36,168 bases of DNA, from assembly GCA_903859365.1 (NCBI GenBank), contig CAIOMD010000005.1, positions 1 through 36,168 of the forward strand, given 5' to 3'. This document shows positions 1-7,427 of this stretch, piece after piece (positions within the stretch are counted from its first letter, which is position 1; every line of letters begins with the position of its first letter). The notes under the pieces are model-generated. The model made no database searches. It saw only the letters and a program-made list of their open reading frames with translations, and had not been told where the DNA came from. Source of the DNA: an uncultured Candidatus Saccharibacteria bacterium. GTDB taxonomy: Bacteria; Patescibacteriota; Saccharimonadia; Saccharimonadales; CAIOMD01. Position numbers and translations under genes: made by a program.

Positions 1-1
1 A

Positions 2-151
2 CGAAGAGGTAAGAAAGAAAAAGCTATTATTGATTTAGATAAACTCGAAGACTTATTGGCAGCTTCCGATCCTGCTTATCTCAAACTCATAAAAGAAGCT
101 CGGGAAAGCAAGGATTACTTTAGTCATGATGAGGTTTTTGGAGACATATAA
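2..151 (+). CDS. C-terminal part of a Phd/YefM-like antitoxin (partial, runs off window start)
   Basis: An open frame enters from the left edge and ends in TAA at 149-151; it is too short for the ORF track. The 49 visible residues include IDLDKLEDLLAASDP and end SKDYFSHDEVFGDI. This resembles the C-terminal arm of prevent-host-death antitoxins, where the toxin-binding helix is followed by a short acidic tail containing a (S/T)-H-(D/E)-E-V motif. The stop overlaps the start of the following Nudix gene (TAATG), so the two are translationally coupled. No toxin of the usual RelE or PIN type follows. The family call rests on the tail only; the DNA-binding N-terminus lies outside the window. Confidence 0.55.
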   Translation, partial: RRGKKEKAIIDLDKLEDLLAASDPAYLKLIKEARESKDYFSHDEVFGDI

Positions 152-636
152 TGGCTTCTATGCAGTGGCACGCAACTAGCAACAGTACTCTACCCAGCCT
201 GACCATAAGGCAAGTTTACTGTTGGATATTTGATGCCAAAAACAGAATAGTGGTAGTTTCAAAAGATGGAACTAATTGGCAACTACCTGGCGGAAAGCCA
301 GAACAAGGTGAATCATTAGAAACGGCGCTCATTCGCGAAGTATACGAAGAAACGGGAGTTCCTTTAGGCAAAATAGAGTTTAATCCGAAGTTGTTTGGAT
401 ACTACATTGTGACTAACGATCCAAGTTACAATGATGAAAAATATATCCAGCTTAGATATCACATTCGAATAAATAAGGTGCTAAAAAAACTTGCCCCTGG
501 GCGTAGTAATGACTTTGAAGAAATTAAACAGGTTAAAAGTGTGAGTGTTGATGAGCTTACAAAAATCATACCCTGGATAAATAATTCGGGCGAATTTCAA
601 GAATTAGTAAGAATGGGTATTTTATATGAGTCTTAA
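151..636 (+). CDS. Nudix hydrolase
   Basis: A 161-aa protein with one complete Nudix box at about residues 47-70: GGKPEQGES, then REVYEETGV, matching GX5EX7REUXEEXGU with all metal-binding glutamates present. The family hydrolyses nucleoside diphosphates linked to another group; the substrate cannot be read from the sequence. The predicted fold starts near residue 18 (TIRQVYCWIFD), so the first residues are a tail and the second Met (residue 4) is a possible alternative start. The chosen ATG overlaps the stop of the upstream antitoxin-like gene, which favours it by coupling. The C-terminal third is lysine-rich and carries no further domain that I recognise. It ends convergently with the next gene. 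Confidence 0.9.
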   Translation: MASMQWHATSNSTLPSLTIRQVYCWIFDAKNRIVVVSKDGTNWQLPGGKPEQGESLETALIREVYEETGVPLGKIEFNPKLFGYYIVTNDPSYNDEKYIQLRYHIRINKVLKKLAPGRSNDFEEIKQVKSVSVDELTKIIPWINNSGEFQELVRMGILYES

Positions 637-678
637 AACTATATCTATGTCTATGTAAACTCTCAACGAGGCCACCAG

Positions 679-1344
679 TTAAGCATTACGCTTGTTGATG
701 GGTGGGTCTAGGTTTATGCTGTCAAATTTAGCGATGTTAAGATGCATCGCCACCCCCTTCAACCACTCATCAAGATTGACCATGTTGAAGAAAAAAATTA
801 CGTTATCCACCTTCATCAGATACATGCGATCAAAGACGTTATCAAAATCCTTTTCAAGCGGTTTGGACAGTCTTTTAAGAAATCGGACATAGCTCGCTTC
901 GGGATCTGCAAATACCTTAAGCGAGTTGGTCTCGTCGGGATCAAGCCAGTACTTGGCGGAGGCGTAAGTACCCTCGGCTTCGTTAGCAATTCCGAATATT
1001 GTCCTTTTTACCTGATTGGTGTCGCCAACATAGTATGCCTTTGCAAACTCCACCACGTAAGGTACTAGGAAAGATTGGATTTTACTGGCATTCTCTCTTC
1101 CAAATTGATCATCGGCATTCCTATTCGTCAGGTGCAAATAAAGTGCAAGAAATTCTGAGTATACTCCTATCATCATTCTACTTGCCTTCTCTTTATCTTT
1201 CTTAAAAAGAGGTTTCAAGTCATCTGATATGTTGTCAACTCCTTGCATGGCAAAAACGTGCAACATTCGTGCATAACCCTCCTCTGGGCTCTGTCGATAG
1301 GTCTCTACGAGTTCTGTCCAAAGTTTTTCTGTGATGATAGACAT
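679..1344 (-). CDS. Hypothetical soluble protein, 221 aa
   Basis: I do not recognise this family. The protein looks mostly alpha-helical and soluble, with no signal peptide or membrane segment. It has regular acidic and aromatic helices (KLWTELVETYRQSPEEGYARM; later FFFNMVNLDEWLKG). Its codons appear richer in G and C than those of most neighbours. The ATG at 1344 is preceded on the minus strand by GGAGTAAGGG, a plausible ribosome site, and a TATTAT -10-like hexamer lies further upstream, between this gene and the tRNA-Gln terminator. It is convergent with the Nudix gene. The plus-strand ORFs listed across it are shadows: they have no ribosome sites and show poor composition. Confidence 0.75.
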   Translation of the reverse strand: MSIITEKLWTELVETYRQSPEEGYARMLHVFAMQGVDNISDDLKPLFKKDKEKASRMMIGVYSEFLALYLHLTNRNADDQFGRENASKIQSFLVPYVVEFAKAYYVGDTNQVKRTIFGIANEAEGTYASAKYWLDPDETNSLKVFADPEASYVRFLKRLSKPLEKDFDNVFDRMYLMKVDNVIFFFNMVNLDEWLKGVAMHLNIAKFDSINLDPPINKRNA

Positions 1345-1440
1345 GCTATTCCCTTACTCCAGGTTCAAAAGTTTATACAAAATAATACCCAGCCATAGCC
1401 GCAACTTACCAGCAGGTTAGAACCGAGCCCCAACGGATAC

Positions 1441-1460
1441 AAAAAGCCGCATTAGCGGCC
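1441..1460 (-). terminator. Rho-independent terminator of tRNA-Gln
   Basis: On the minus strand GCCGC-TAAT-GCGGC is followed by TTTTT. The hairpin lies 13 bases past the CCA end of tRNA-Gln, so it should end that transcript. Confidence 0.85.
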
Positions 1461-1472
1461 GTTCGTACTAAC

Positions 1473-1547
1473 TGGCTGGGGATGAGGGATTCGAACCCCC
1501 GAATGCCAGTACCAAAAACTGGTGCCTTACCGCTTGGCCAATCCCCA
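1473..1547 (-). tRNA. tRNA-Gln (anticodon UUG)
   Basis: The reverse complement folds as a cloverleaf. The acceptor is TGGGGAT paired with ATCCCCA, and the D-arm contains GCCAAGCGGTAAGGC. The anticodon stem CCAGT/ACTGG closes the loop TTTTGGT, which reads anticodon TTG. The T-arm is GGGGG-TTCGAAT-CCCTC. The discriminator is G and the 3' CCA is encoded in the DNA. A rho-independent terminator follows. Confidence 0.97.
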
Positions 1548-1656
1548 TTAATCAGCCTTGGAATTATACCTGTTATCTGTTAAATATCCAATACCACAAA
1601 TCGTAGAATTACAATATTTATATTCTACTATTTTTGTATTACATTAGTAGTAACAA

Positions 1657-2220
1657 ATGAGTATACGTAGCTATCAAAGAAATGTAGACCGAAAAGTTAC
1701 AGGACCACAGCTACCAGTATGCTTTCCTGCTGCCATTGAACAAGTATCCCCCCATAATTCATATCGACCCAACGTCTACCGAAATTACAGAGAATTTGTA
1801 AATTATTTGGATAGCCTAACTCTTGAAGAACTAAAGAAAAAAGAGGTACTGGAAGAGTACGAAACAGTAATAGAGGATTTAGTAAGACCCCTCGGTGGTC
1901 TTGCTCTAGAGGACCTCGTCATGAAAAGAATTACTACACCGCTCGGACTATTCAGAGCGTTCAATAGTCTTGTGGCTGAAGATTATCGGATAATTGTCGA
2001 TATCAAATACGGCAATACCAATCAAGCGAGAAGTGTTCACAGTGTCGGAGTCATCCCAGTTCAGGATGATCTTGTCACCCTCGTGAGCACACACATTCCG
2101 AAACGCCTACAAGGAATAATCCCACTTTCAAAATTAGCGAATCATCTGGCAATTTCGACTGAGAGTCCAACGAAAGGTCACCCACTCGGAACTGCTAATC
2201 TTATTGGCATTCCCAACTAA
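1657..2220 (+). CDS. Hypothetical protein, possible papain/C39-like peptidase fold
   Basis: A 187-aa soluble protein that I cannot assign with confidence. Near the N-terminus, QLPVCFPAAIE has a Gln four residues before a Cys that opens a likely helix. Near residue 128, SVHSVGVIPVQDDLVTLVS looks like a His followed by two beta strands. That order (Gln, Cys-helix, His-strand) is the layout of papain-like and C39-like peptidases. The usual Asp-Pro after the second strand is replaced by T-H-I-P, so the triad is incomplete or different. The middle is a charged helical insert (LTLEELKKKEVLEEYETVIEDL). It lies 27 bases ahead of the helicase gene on the same strand and may be cotranscribed. The fold assignment is inference. 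Confidence 0.7.
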   Translation: MSIRSYQRNVDRKVTGPQLPVCFPAAIEQVSPHNSYRPNVYRNYREFVNYLDSLTLEELKKKEVLEEYETVIEDLVRPLGGLALEDLVMKRITTPLGLFRAFNSLVAEDYRIIVDIKYGNTNQARSVHSVGVIPVQDDLVTLVSTHIPKRLQGIIPLSKLANHLAISTESPTKGHPLGTANLIGIPN

Positions 2221-2247
2221 GACCCATCACTGTTATAGTAAAGACTA

Positions 2248-5200
2248 ATGGATTTCGAAACTAATTACAGAAAGCTTTCTCCTGAACAGAAAAGGGCAGT
2301 CGATACGATAGATGGACCCGTATTGGTTATTGCAGGACCCGGTACCGGAAAGACACAACTACTAGCGCTTCGAGCGGCAAATATTCTTAAGAAAACTGAT
2401 ACTGCACCACAAAATATACTTTGCCTAACCTATACGGAAGTTGGGGCACGCAATATGCGATCACGACTTGCTCAATTTATTGATAAAGCAGCATACGATA
2501 TCCAAATCAGTACCTATCATGGTTTTGGAAGTGAAATTATTCGAAACTATTCAGAATACTTCACCGAATTTGATGATGAGCAACCGGTAGACAAAATTGG
2601 TCAAAATGTCATCATGCATGAAATATATAAAGAACTTCCAGCGACAAATATTTTATGGAAATCACGAGTGTACCTAAAAGATGCCCTGAGTTTTATTAGC
2701 GAGTCAAAAAGGGCAAGACTGCTACCAGATGATCTACGAAAAATTGCCAACGATAACGACGCCTTTATTCAAAATACAAAAGAAAAAGTAGCAGAAATTT
2801 TATCGAGTGTTCAAAAGATGACCCCATCAGTAATCCCAAATTTTTCTCTGCTCGACGATTATCTTACCAAGATTTCCACTAACTCTACCACCTACAAATC
2901 AATAGCCCCAATAAGTCATTTGGCTACCGTTGATTTAAATGATGCAATTCCTCAAGCACTCGAAACCGGCAAGACCCCAGCGCTCACTGCCTGGAAAAAT
3001 AAATGGCTAACCAAAGACAGTGAAGACAAGTGGATCTTTGCTGGTAAAAGAGAGAATCGGAAAATAAGGGCAGGGGCTGATATCTACGACATGTATTTAA
3101 CGAAGCTTTCTGAAAAAAAACTATTTGATTTTGATGACATGATTTTAAGGGCAATTCGCGCAATTAAAGAACATGACGAATTACGGTTTACCCTTCAAGA
3201 AAAATATCAATACATCATGCTCGATGAGTTTCAAGATACAAACCTTTCACAACTCGAACTAATAGAACTATTGACTAATAATCCAGTTAATGAAGGTCGG
3301 CCAGATATTCTTGCTGTAGGAGATGACGATCAGGCAATCTATAGTTTTCAGGGCGCAAATCTTGGCAACATGCTTTCATTTCACGCCATGTATCGAGACG
3401 TGACAACCATTACCCTAAAAGATAACTGGCGCTCGCACGAAGATATTTTAAGCATTTCGGAGAATATTTCCTCACAAATTGAAGAGAGATTACATAAGGG
3501 TCTCGGCTTCTCAGACAAAAAGCTTCAAGCAATGAATAAAAATATTCCTAAAAAATCGAGAGTCGAACGACATAATTTTAAGAGTGACATTGCTCAATTC
3601 TCCTGGGTCGCACAGCAGATAAAAAATGAGATAAAGGGCGGACTTAAACCCAGTGAAATTGCTATCATTGCTCCAAAACATAAATACCTAGAACCGCTTG
3701 TTCCATATCTCAAATCGTTAAACATTCCGGTACGGTATGATAAGCGTGAAAATGTATTTGACGATAGTCACATTCAGTCACTCATCACAATGGTGCAGTT
3801 AGTAATTGCACTTAGAGATAATAAGACCGCGGAAGCAAATTCACTGTGGCCTGCAGTGCTAAGTGCACAAGAATGGAAGATACCTACAAGTAGGATTTGG
3901 AAATTATCTTGGGCGGCAAATAAAAATTATTTCGAGAATGGCGAGAACAACTGGCAAGCTCTTATGCTGGATGATGAGCAATTTAAATTAATAGCACTGT
4001 TTTTTGCTCAGCTAGCGAGCGCATCTCGCACTCTAACACTCGAATTAATACTAGATTATTTAACTGGAGTCACCCCACTAGTACTTAATGAAATAGAAAC
4101 ACCTGAATATACATCTCCTTATTTTGAATACTATTTTGGTAAAGAAAGTAGGGAGGAGAATCCGGTAGGATTCATGCAGCTACTTTCAAATTTAACGGTA
4201 CTACGTCAACATCTTAGAAGTTACAAGAAAACAGAAGCTTCACCTTTAACGATTGATGACTTTATCGAATTTGTTAAAGCATATGCTGATGCAGAAGAAA
4301 AACTACTAAATACCAATCCATATCATTCGAGCGACGATGCAGTGCAGCTATTAACTGCATACGGCGCGAAAGGATTAGAATTTGGCGCTGTATTCACTCT
4401 AGCAACCGTTGATGAAGTGTGGGGAATGAAAGCTCGCTCAAACAGTAATAAAATATCATTACCTATTAATTTAAAAATAATACGTCAAGCGGGGCTTTCC
4501 AAAGACGAAAGAAAGCGGCTATTTTTTGTGGCACTCACTAGGGCGAAACACATGCTCATTATGACTAGTTATGACCAAGATTTTTCAGGTAAAGTAACAA
4601 CACCCCTAGAGTTTCTCGCAGAATCTCAACTCGATGATTCGCAATCAAGTCCTTATTTACCAAGTAGCCAAAAACAAGTAATGCAATCCGATTCTGAAGC
4701 ACTTACTATTGATCAAATTGAAACCTATTGGCATGCGAAACATCTAAAAGCTCTGAGCGACGAAACATTAAATGAGCTCATAAAACCACAACTTGAAACG
4801 TTTCAATTGAGTGCAACGCATCTTAATTCATTTACCGATCTAGAGTATGGAGGACCAGAATCTTTCTATTTAAATACAATACTTCGCTTCCCGAAATCAC
4901 CTAGTGTCAGTGGGCAATACGGAAGCGCAATGCATGAAACACTAGAATCGCTCCATAATATATTGCGAAAAGAAGGTGAAATTCCTGATCTTGATAGAAC
5001 AATTGAAATTTTTGAGAAAAAATTAAAATCGCAAAGATTACTCCCGGGTGATTTTAGTCAACAATTTTCACGCGGCAAAAGAGCACTTGAACATTTCTTA
5101 CCTTGGTGGTGGCATAACTTCAATCCATCGAATGAAGCCGAAATCAATCTAAAGAACGAGGGATCATTTGTCGGAGAAGCTCACCTAAGCGGTAAGCTTG

Positions 5201-5598
5201 ATCAATTAGTAATCAATCACGACGACCACGAAATAGGGGTGGTAGATTACAAAACTGGTACCCCAATTGAAAGATGGGATACATCTTTGAAGGTTCATAA
5301 ATACAAACAACAACTACTTTTTTATAAACTACTTCTAGAATCCTCTCACTCATATGAAAAATTTACTGTCACCAGTGGTAGATTGGTGTTTGTAGAACCT
5401 GATGATGATGATCAAATGCATGAGCTTACGCTGCAGTATGATGATAAAGATATTATTCGTACAAAAAATCTCATCCAAGCAGTATGGAATTGCATCATGA
5501 AACTCGATATACCATCAACCGAACATTTCGAGAAAGATGCTAAGGGAACTGTAGCATTTGAAAATTGGCTCATAGAGAACTACTTACCGAAAGAGTAG
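2248..5598 (+). CDS. UvrD/PcrA-type superfamily 1 helicase fused to a RecB/PD-(D/E)XK nuclease
   Basis: An 1116-aa ATP-dependent DNA helicase-nuclease. The helicase part shows the Walker A motif GPGTGKT at about residue 30, motif Ia region LCLTYTEVGARNM, Walker B DEFQDT near 326, motif III GDDDQAIYSFQGA, motif IV/V DNWRSH and TAYGAKGLEF, and motif VI VALTRAKH near 762. The last 300 residues form a RecB-family nuclease: GSAMHETLE near 890, GKLDQLV and VVDYKTG near 1000, giving the H, D and D-x-K residues. The family acts in double-strand break end processing, like AddA, AddB and AdnB. The cysteines that hold an iron-sulfur cluster in AddB and Cas4 nucleases are absent here. A TATAGT hexamer ends 8 bases before the ATG. 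Confidence 0.93.
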   Translation: MDFETNYRKLSPEQKRAVDTIDGPVLVIAGPGTGKTQLLALRAANILKKTDTAPQNILCLTYTEVGARNMRSRLAQFIDKAAYDIQISTYHGFGSEIIRNYSEYFTEFDDEQPVDKIGQNVIMHEIYKELPATNILWKSRVYLKDALSFISESKRARLLPDDLRKIANDNDAFIQNTKEKVAEILSSVQKMTPSVIPNFSLLDDYLTKISTNSTTYKSIAPISHLATVDLNDAIPQALETGKTPALTAWKNKWLTKDSEDKWIFAGKRENRKIRAGADIYDMYLTKLSEKKLFDFDDMILRAIRAIKEHDELRFTLQEKYQYIMLDEFQDTNLSQLELIELLTNNPVNEGRPDILAVGDDDQAIYSFQGANLGNMLSFHAMYRDVTTITLKDNWRSHEDILSISENISSQIEERLHKGLGFSDKKLQAMNKNIPKKSRVERHNFKSDIAQFSWVAQQIKNEIKGGLKPSEIAIIAPKHKYLEPLVPYLKSLNIPVRYDKRENVFDDSHIQSLITMVQLVIALRDNKTAEANSLWPAVLSAQEWKIPTSRIWKLSWAANKNYFENGENNWQALMLDDEQFKLIALFFAQLASASRTLTLELILDYLTGVTPLVLNEIETPEYTSPYFEYYFGKESREENPVGFMQLLSNLTVLRQHLRSYKKTEASPLTIDDFIEFVKAYADAEEKLLNTNPYHSSDDAVQLLTAYGAKGLEFGAVFTLATVDEVWGMKARSNSNKISLPINLKIIRQAGLSKDERKRLFFVALTRAKHMLIMTSYDQDFSGKVTTPLEFLAESQLDDSQSSPYLPSSQKQVMQSDSEALTIDQIETYWHAKHLKALSDETLNELIKPQLETFQLSATHLNSFTDLEYGGPESFYLNTILRFPKSPSVSGQYGSAMHETLESLHNILRKEGEIPDLDRTIEIFEKKLKSQRLLPGDFSQQFSRGKRALEHFLPWWWHNFNPSNEAEINLKNEGSFVGEAHLSGKLDQLVINHDDHEIGVVDYKTGTPIERWDTSLKVHKYKQQLLFYKLLLESSHSYEKFTVTSGRLVFVEPDDDDQMHELTLQYDDKDIIRTKNLIQAVWNCIMKLDIPSTEHFEKDAKGTVAFENWLIENYLPKE

Positions 5599-5601
5599 AC
5601 A

Positions 5602-5630
5602 TTGCTTTTTTATAATACTTATGGTATTAT
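5602..5630 (+). promoter_or_regulatory. Promoter of the 112-aa membrane protein gene
   Basis: TTGCTT, a 17-base spacer, then TATTAT, followed by ATATTTGTAGT. It closely matches the promoter at 6128-6156 in hexamers, spacer length and the start-site region, and lies directly after the helicase stop codon. Confidence 0.75.
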
Positions 5631-5669
5631 ATATTTGTAGTGTACCCGTTCGAGTGAAAGGAACTCCTC

Positions 5670-6008
5670 TTGTTATCCGCTACAATTTACAATCCATCGT
5701 TTCAAGTTTTCTCGCTTTATGAAAGCTGTGCTATCCTGCTGACGTCTATGCTTAGCTTAGTCCTGGTGATCAAGAGACACTACATTGCTTCTGTATTTAT
5801 TGCGTTCTTTGGGATGCTTTACTTCATGATCGAAATGGTAATAGGTATTGTGACATTTGTTGTTCATAGAAACCTTACCCTCCTGACTACTCCAAGCAAT
5901 GCTTACGCAATCAACATGTCACTTTCATTGCTCCTTTTGATATCTACCGGAATCATTTACATCAAACACTTTCTGCAACTGCATTTAGATGACATTGATC
6001 GAACATGA
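5670..6008 (+). CDS. Small three-helix membrane protein A
   Basis: A 112-aa protein of unknown function. It starts at TTG, chosen because AAAGGAACTCC supplies a ribosome site about 8 bases upstream and no in-frame ATG suits. Three hydrophobic segments lie at about residues 13-35, 40-66 and 80-103. A basic turn (IKRHY) separates the first two, and a polar acidic tail (LHLDDIDRT) closes the protein. The topology (helix, basic turn, helix, about 20-residue loop, helix) is the same as in the next gene, although sequence identity is low. Both genes share promoter type and 3' RNA hairpins, so they look like a pair of related cassettes. It ends with TGA. Confidence 0.75.
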   Translation: MLSATIYNPSFQVFSLYESCAILLTSMLSLVLVIKRHYIASVFIAFFGMLYFMIEMVIGIVTFVVHRNLTLLTTPSNAYAINMSLSLLLLISTGIIYIKHFLQLHLDDIDRT

Positions 6009-6042
6009 ATCCCAAGGTTATCAAAACTTGACACATGGCCAA

Positions 6043-6087
6043 AGCCCGCGTGGCACTTGAGATTTCATACTCGAGTGCCCGCGGGCT
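6043..6087 (+). ncRNA. Bulged GC-rich RNA hairpin downstream of membrane protein A
   Basis: AGCCCGCG-T-GGCACTTGAG pairs with CTCGAGTGCC-CGCGGGCT across an 8-base loop. It forms 18 pairs, with one unpaired T after the first 8 pairs and one G-T wobble. The sequence CGTGGC...GCCCG around the bulge recurs in the hairpin at 6593-6650. It lies 34 bases after the stop codon and 5 bases before a separate terminator, so termination alone does not explain it. It may be a 3' UTR element or a small RNA; the function is unknown. Confidence 0.6.
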
Positions 6088-6092
6088 CATCA

Positions 6093-6114
6093 CCTCCTAA
6101 TAGGAGGCTTTTTT
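6093..6114 (+). terminator. Rho-independent terminator
   Basis: CCTCC-TAATA-GGAGG followed by CTTTTTT. It ends the transcript from the promoter at 5602-5630. The stem itself buries an AGGAGG sequence. Confidence 0.85.
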
Positions 6115-6127
6115 ATATATAAAATAC

Positions 6128-6156
6128 TTGCATTTTTAGCATAAACGTGTTATTAT
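6128..6156 (+). promoter_or_regulatory. Promoter of the 129-aa membrane protein gene
   Basis: TTGCAT, a 17-base spacer, then TATTAT, followed by ATTTTTGTAGT. It is nearly the same as the promoter at 5602-5630. The predicted start is near 6163, giving a leader of about 30 bases with a strong Shine-Dalgarno sequence. Confidence 0.8.
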
Positions 6157-6195
6157 ATTTTTGTAGTATTCTTCTAGGCCTTTAAGGAGGCAATC

Positions 6196-6585
6196 ATGTC
6201 AGTAGCTACACTTCACAACTCGGCATCCGCGACAGGGTTCATGAACACTTGGGTGATCGTAAGCTTGCTTTTTGCAGTAAGCGTCTCATTCCTCGCGTTC
6301 ATCTGGCAGCGCCGTGTTATTCAGGCGCTCGTTTCGGCTTCGATTTTCATGTTCCTCGTGAACGTAGCAATTGGCGGTGTCGCCAACTGGGACGTCGCAA
6401 AGCACGGAAATCATGGCTGGAGCTCGCTGCCTGGATGGGTATTTAATGCCCCAATCCTCGCGGGATTATTCCTTCTGAGTTCAGCAACTACCTTTGCTCT
6501 TTTGGAGCACTGGGGATTGCAAATCTGGCGTCGTCACGACAACCTGGACAAACTCAAGAAGGATGATCTTAAGAAGATCAGCTGA
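6196..6585 (+). CDS. Small three-helix membrane protein B
   Basis: A 129-aa protein of unknown function. AAGGAGG lies about 6 bases before the ATG, the best ribosome site in the window. Hydrophobic segments lie at about residues 17-38, 43-64 and 84-104. A basic WQRR turn separates the first two, and a His/Trp/Gly-rich loop (AKHGNHGWSSLPGW) precedes the third. The tail is charged (WRRHDNLDKLKKDDLKK). Codons are visibly richer in G and C than those of its neighbours and favour C in the third position. This fits very high expression or a different origin. Topology, promoter and downstream RNA hairpin match the preceding membrane protein gene. The product is probably abundant in the membrane. Confidence 0.85.
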   Translation: MSVATLHNSASATGFMNTWVIVSLLFAVSVSFLAFIWQRRVIQALVSASIFMFLVNVAIGGVANWDVAKHGNHGWSSLPGWVFNAPILAGLFLLSSATTFALLEHWGLQIWRRHDNLDKLKKDDLKKIS

Positions 6586-6592
6586 GTTGACT

Positions 6593-6650
6593 CCCTCGTG
6601 GCTTAGTGTTGGGCGGATCGCAAGGTCTGCCCAACACAAAAGCCCGAGGG
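6593..6650 (+). ncRNA. Long RNA hairpin with GCAA tetraloop downstream of membrane protein B
   Basis: CCCTCG-T-GGCTT pairs with AAGCC-CGAGGG as an outer stem that bulges one T. A small A-rich internal loop leads to a 14-pair inner stem, GTGTTGGGCGGATC with GGTCTGCCCAACAC, capped by GCAA, a GNRA tetraloop. Compared with the hairpin at 6043-6087, the outer stem changes G-C to T-A at the fourth pair, which keeps the pairing. It starts only 7 bases after the stop codon, and a separate terminator follows. The function is unknown. Confidence 0.6.
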
Positions 6651-6666
6651 ATTTTCAATTGAATTA

Positions 6667-6692
6667 AAAAAGCCCTCCGAATGAGGGCTTTT
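6667..6692. terminator. Bidirectional rho-independent terminator
   Basis: AAAAGCCCTC-CGAAT-GAGGGCTTTT is symmetric, with T-runs on both strands. It serves membrane protein B from the left and the aquaporin gene from the right. Confidence 0.9.
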
Positions 6693-6710
6693 CTTTAAAG
6701 CTTTAACTTC

Positions 6711-7427
6711 TTATTTTCGAGAAGTCTTCTTTTTTGCAGGAGCTGCTTTTTTCTTTGCAGGAGCTGCTTTTACTGCAGGAGCTTTCGCTGTTGCTGAAGC
6801 CATGCGAGTGAGTGGACTCGTTGAAGGATCAAGAACATATACGTACACTAATGCACCTACACCAAAACCAAGTACTGGGCCGAGGAAATAGTTCCAGTCA
6901 AAAGATCGGACTCCAAGTGCTACAGCTGGGTTGATAAGCCCATTTGAACCTAAGCCTGCTACAAGTATACCTAGGAATAACGCAGCACCAATAGTAAGTG
7001 ATGCCTTCATTCCACCAGCTTTTTGTACTACAACAGCTACGAATCCAAGGCTAAATACTAGCGCACCAATGAATTCTGCGAGGAATACTTGCATGTGGAA
7101 TGGAGTAGTCGTATTTGTAAGATTATGACCTACAAAATATTCATACAGTCTCATTGCACCATATGCTGCAACAGCTTGCGCTGCTAGATAACCGATTGCT
7201 CGGAATACTGTTAATTTACGAATCGCAAACAAACCAAGCGTTACAGCTGGATTAAAATTTGCACCTGATAATTTACCGAAAGCACCGGTAAATGTTGCAA
7301 CAGCAACACCTGCACCAATTGCAGTAAAGAACGGCAATTGATACCTTGATACATTTAGCACTACTAAGACAAGTACAAATGTACCAACTGCCTCAGCCAA
7401 CAGCGCTGCTACTTGACGCTGATTCAT
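6711..7427 (-). CDS. Aquaporin/MIP-family channel with basic C-terminal tail
   Basis: A 238-aa channel for water or small neutral solutes. The start chosen is the internal ATG at 7427, because GGAGGG lies 8 bases upstream; the longer ORF start at 7481 has no such site. Six membrane segments form two MIP halves, each beginning A-E-x-x-G (AEAVGTFVLV and AEFIGALVFS). Half-loops carry NFNPAVTLG and GLINPAVALG. The second NPA box of typical aquaporins reads NPAR; here the filter Arg is replaced by Val. The C-terminal 30 residues are Ala/Pro/Lys repeats (AAPAKKKAAPAKKKTSRK), encoded by short direct repeats and resembling histone H1 tails. The gene shares its terminator with membrane protein B. Confidence 0.92.
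   Translation of the reverse strand: MNQRQVAALLAEAVGTFVLVLVVLNVSRYQLPFFTAIGAGVAVATFTGAFGKLSGANFNPAVTLGLFAIRKLTVFRAIGYLAAQAVAAYGAMRLYEYFVGHNLTNTTTPFHMQVFLAEFIGALVFSLGFVAVVVQKAGGMKASLTIGAALFLGILVAGLGSNGLINPAVALGVRSFDWNYFLGPVLGFGVGALVYVYVLDPSTSPLTRMASATAKAPAVKAAPAKKKAAPAKKKTSRK

Noticed and set aside
692-1205. Three plus-strand ORFs opposite the 221-aa gene
   Set aside because: They overlap each other and the minus-strand gene, lack ribosome sites, and have shadow-type composition.
6043-6087. First hairpin as the terminator itself
   Set aside because: No T-run follows it; the true terminator with CTTTTTT is the separate hairpin at 6093-6114.
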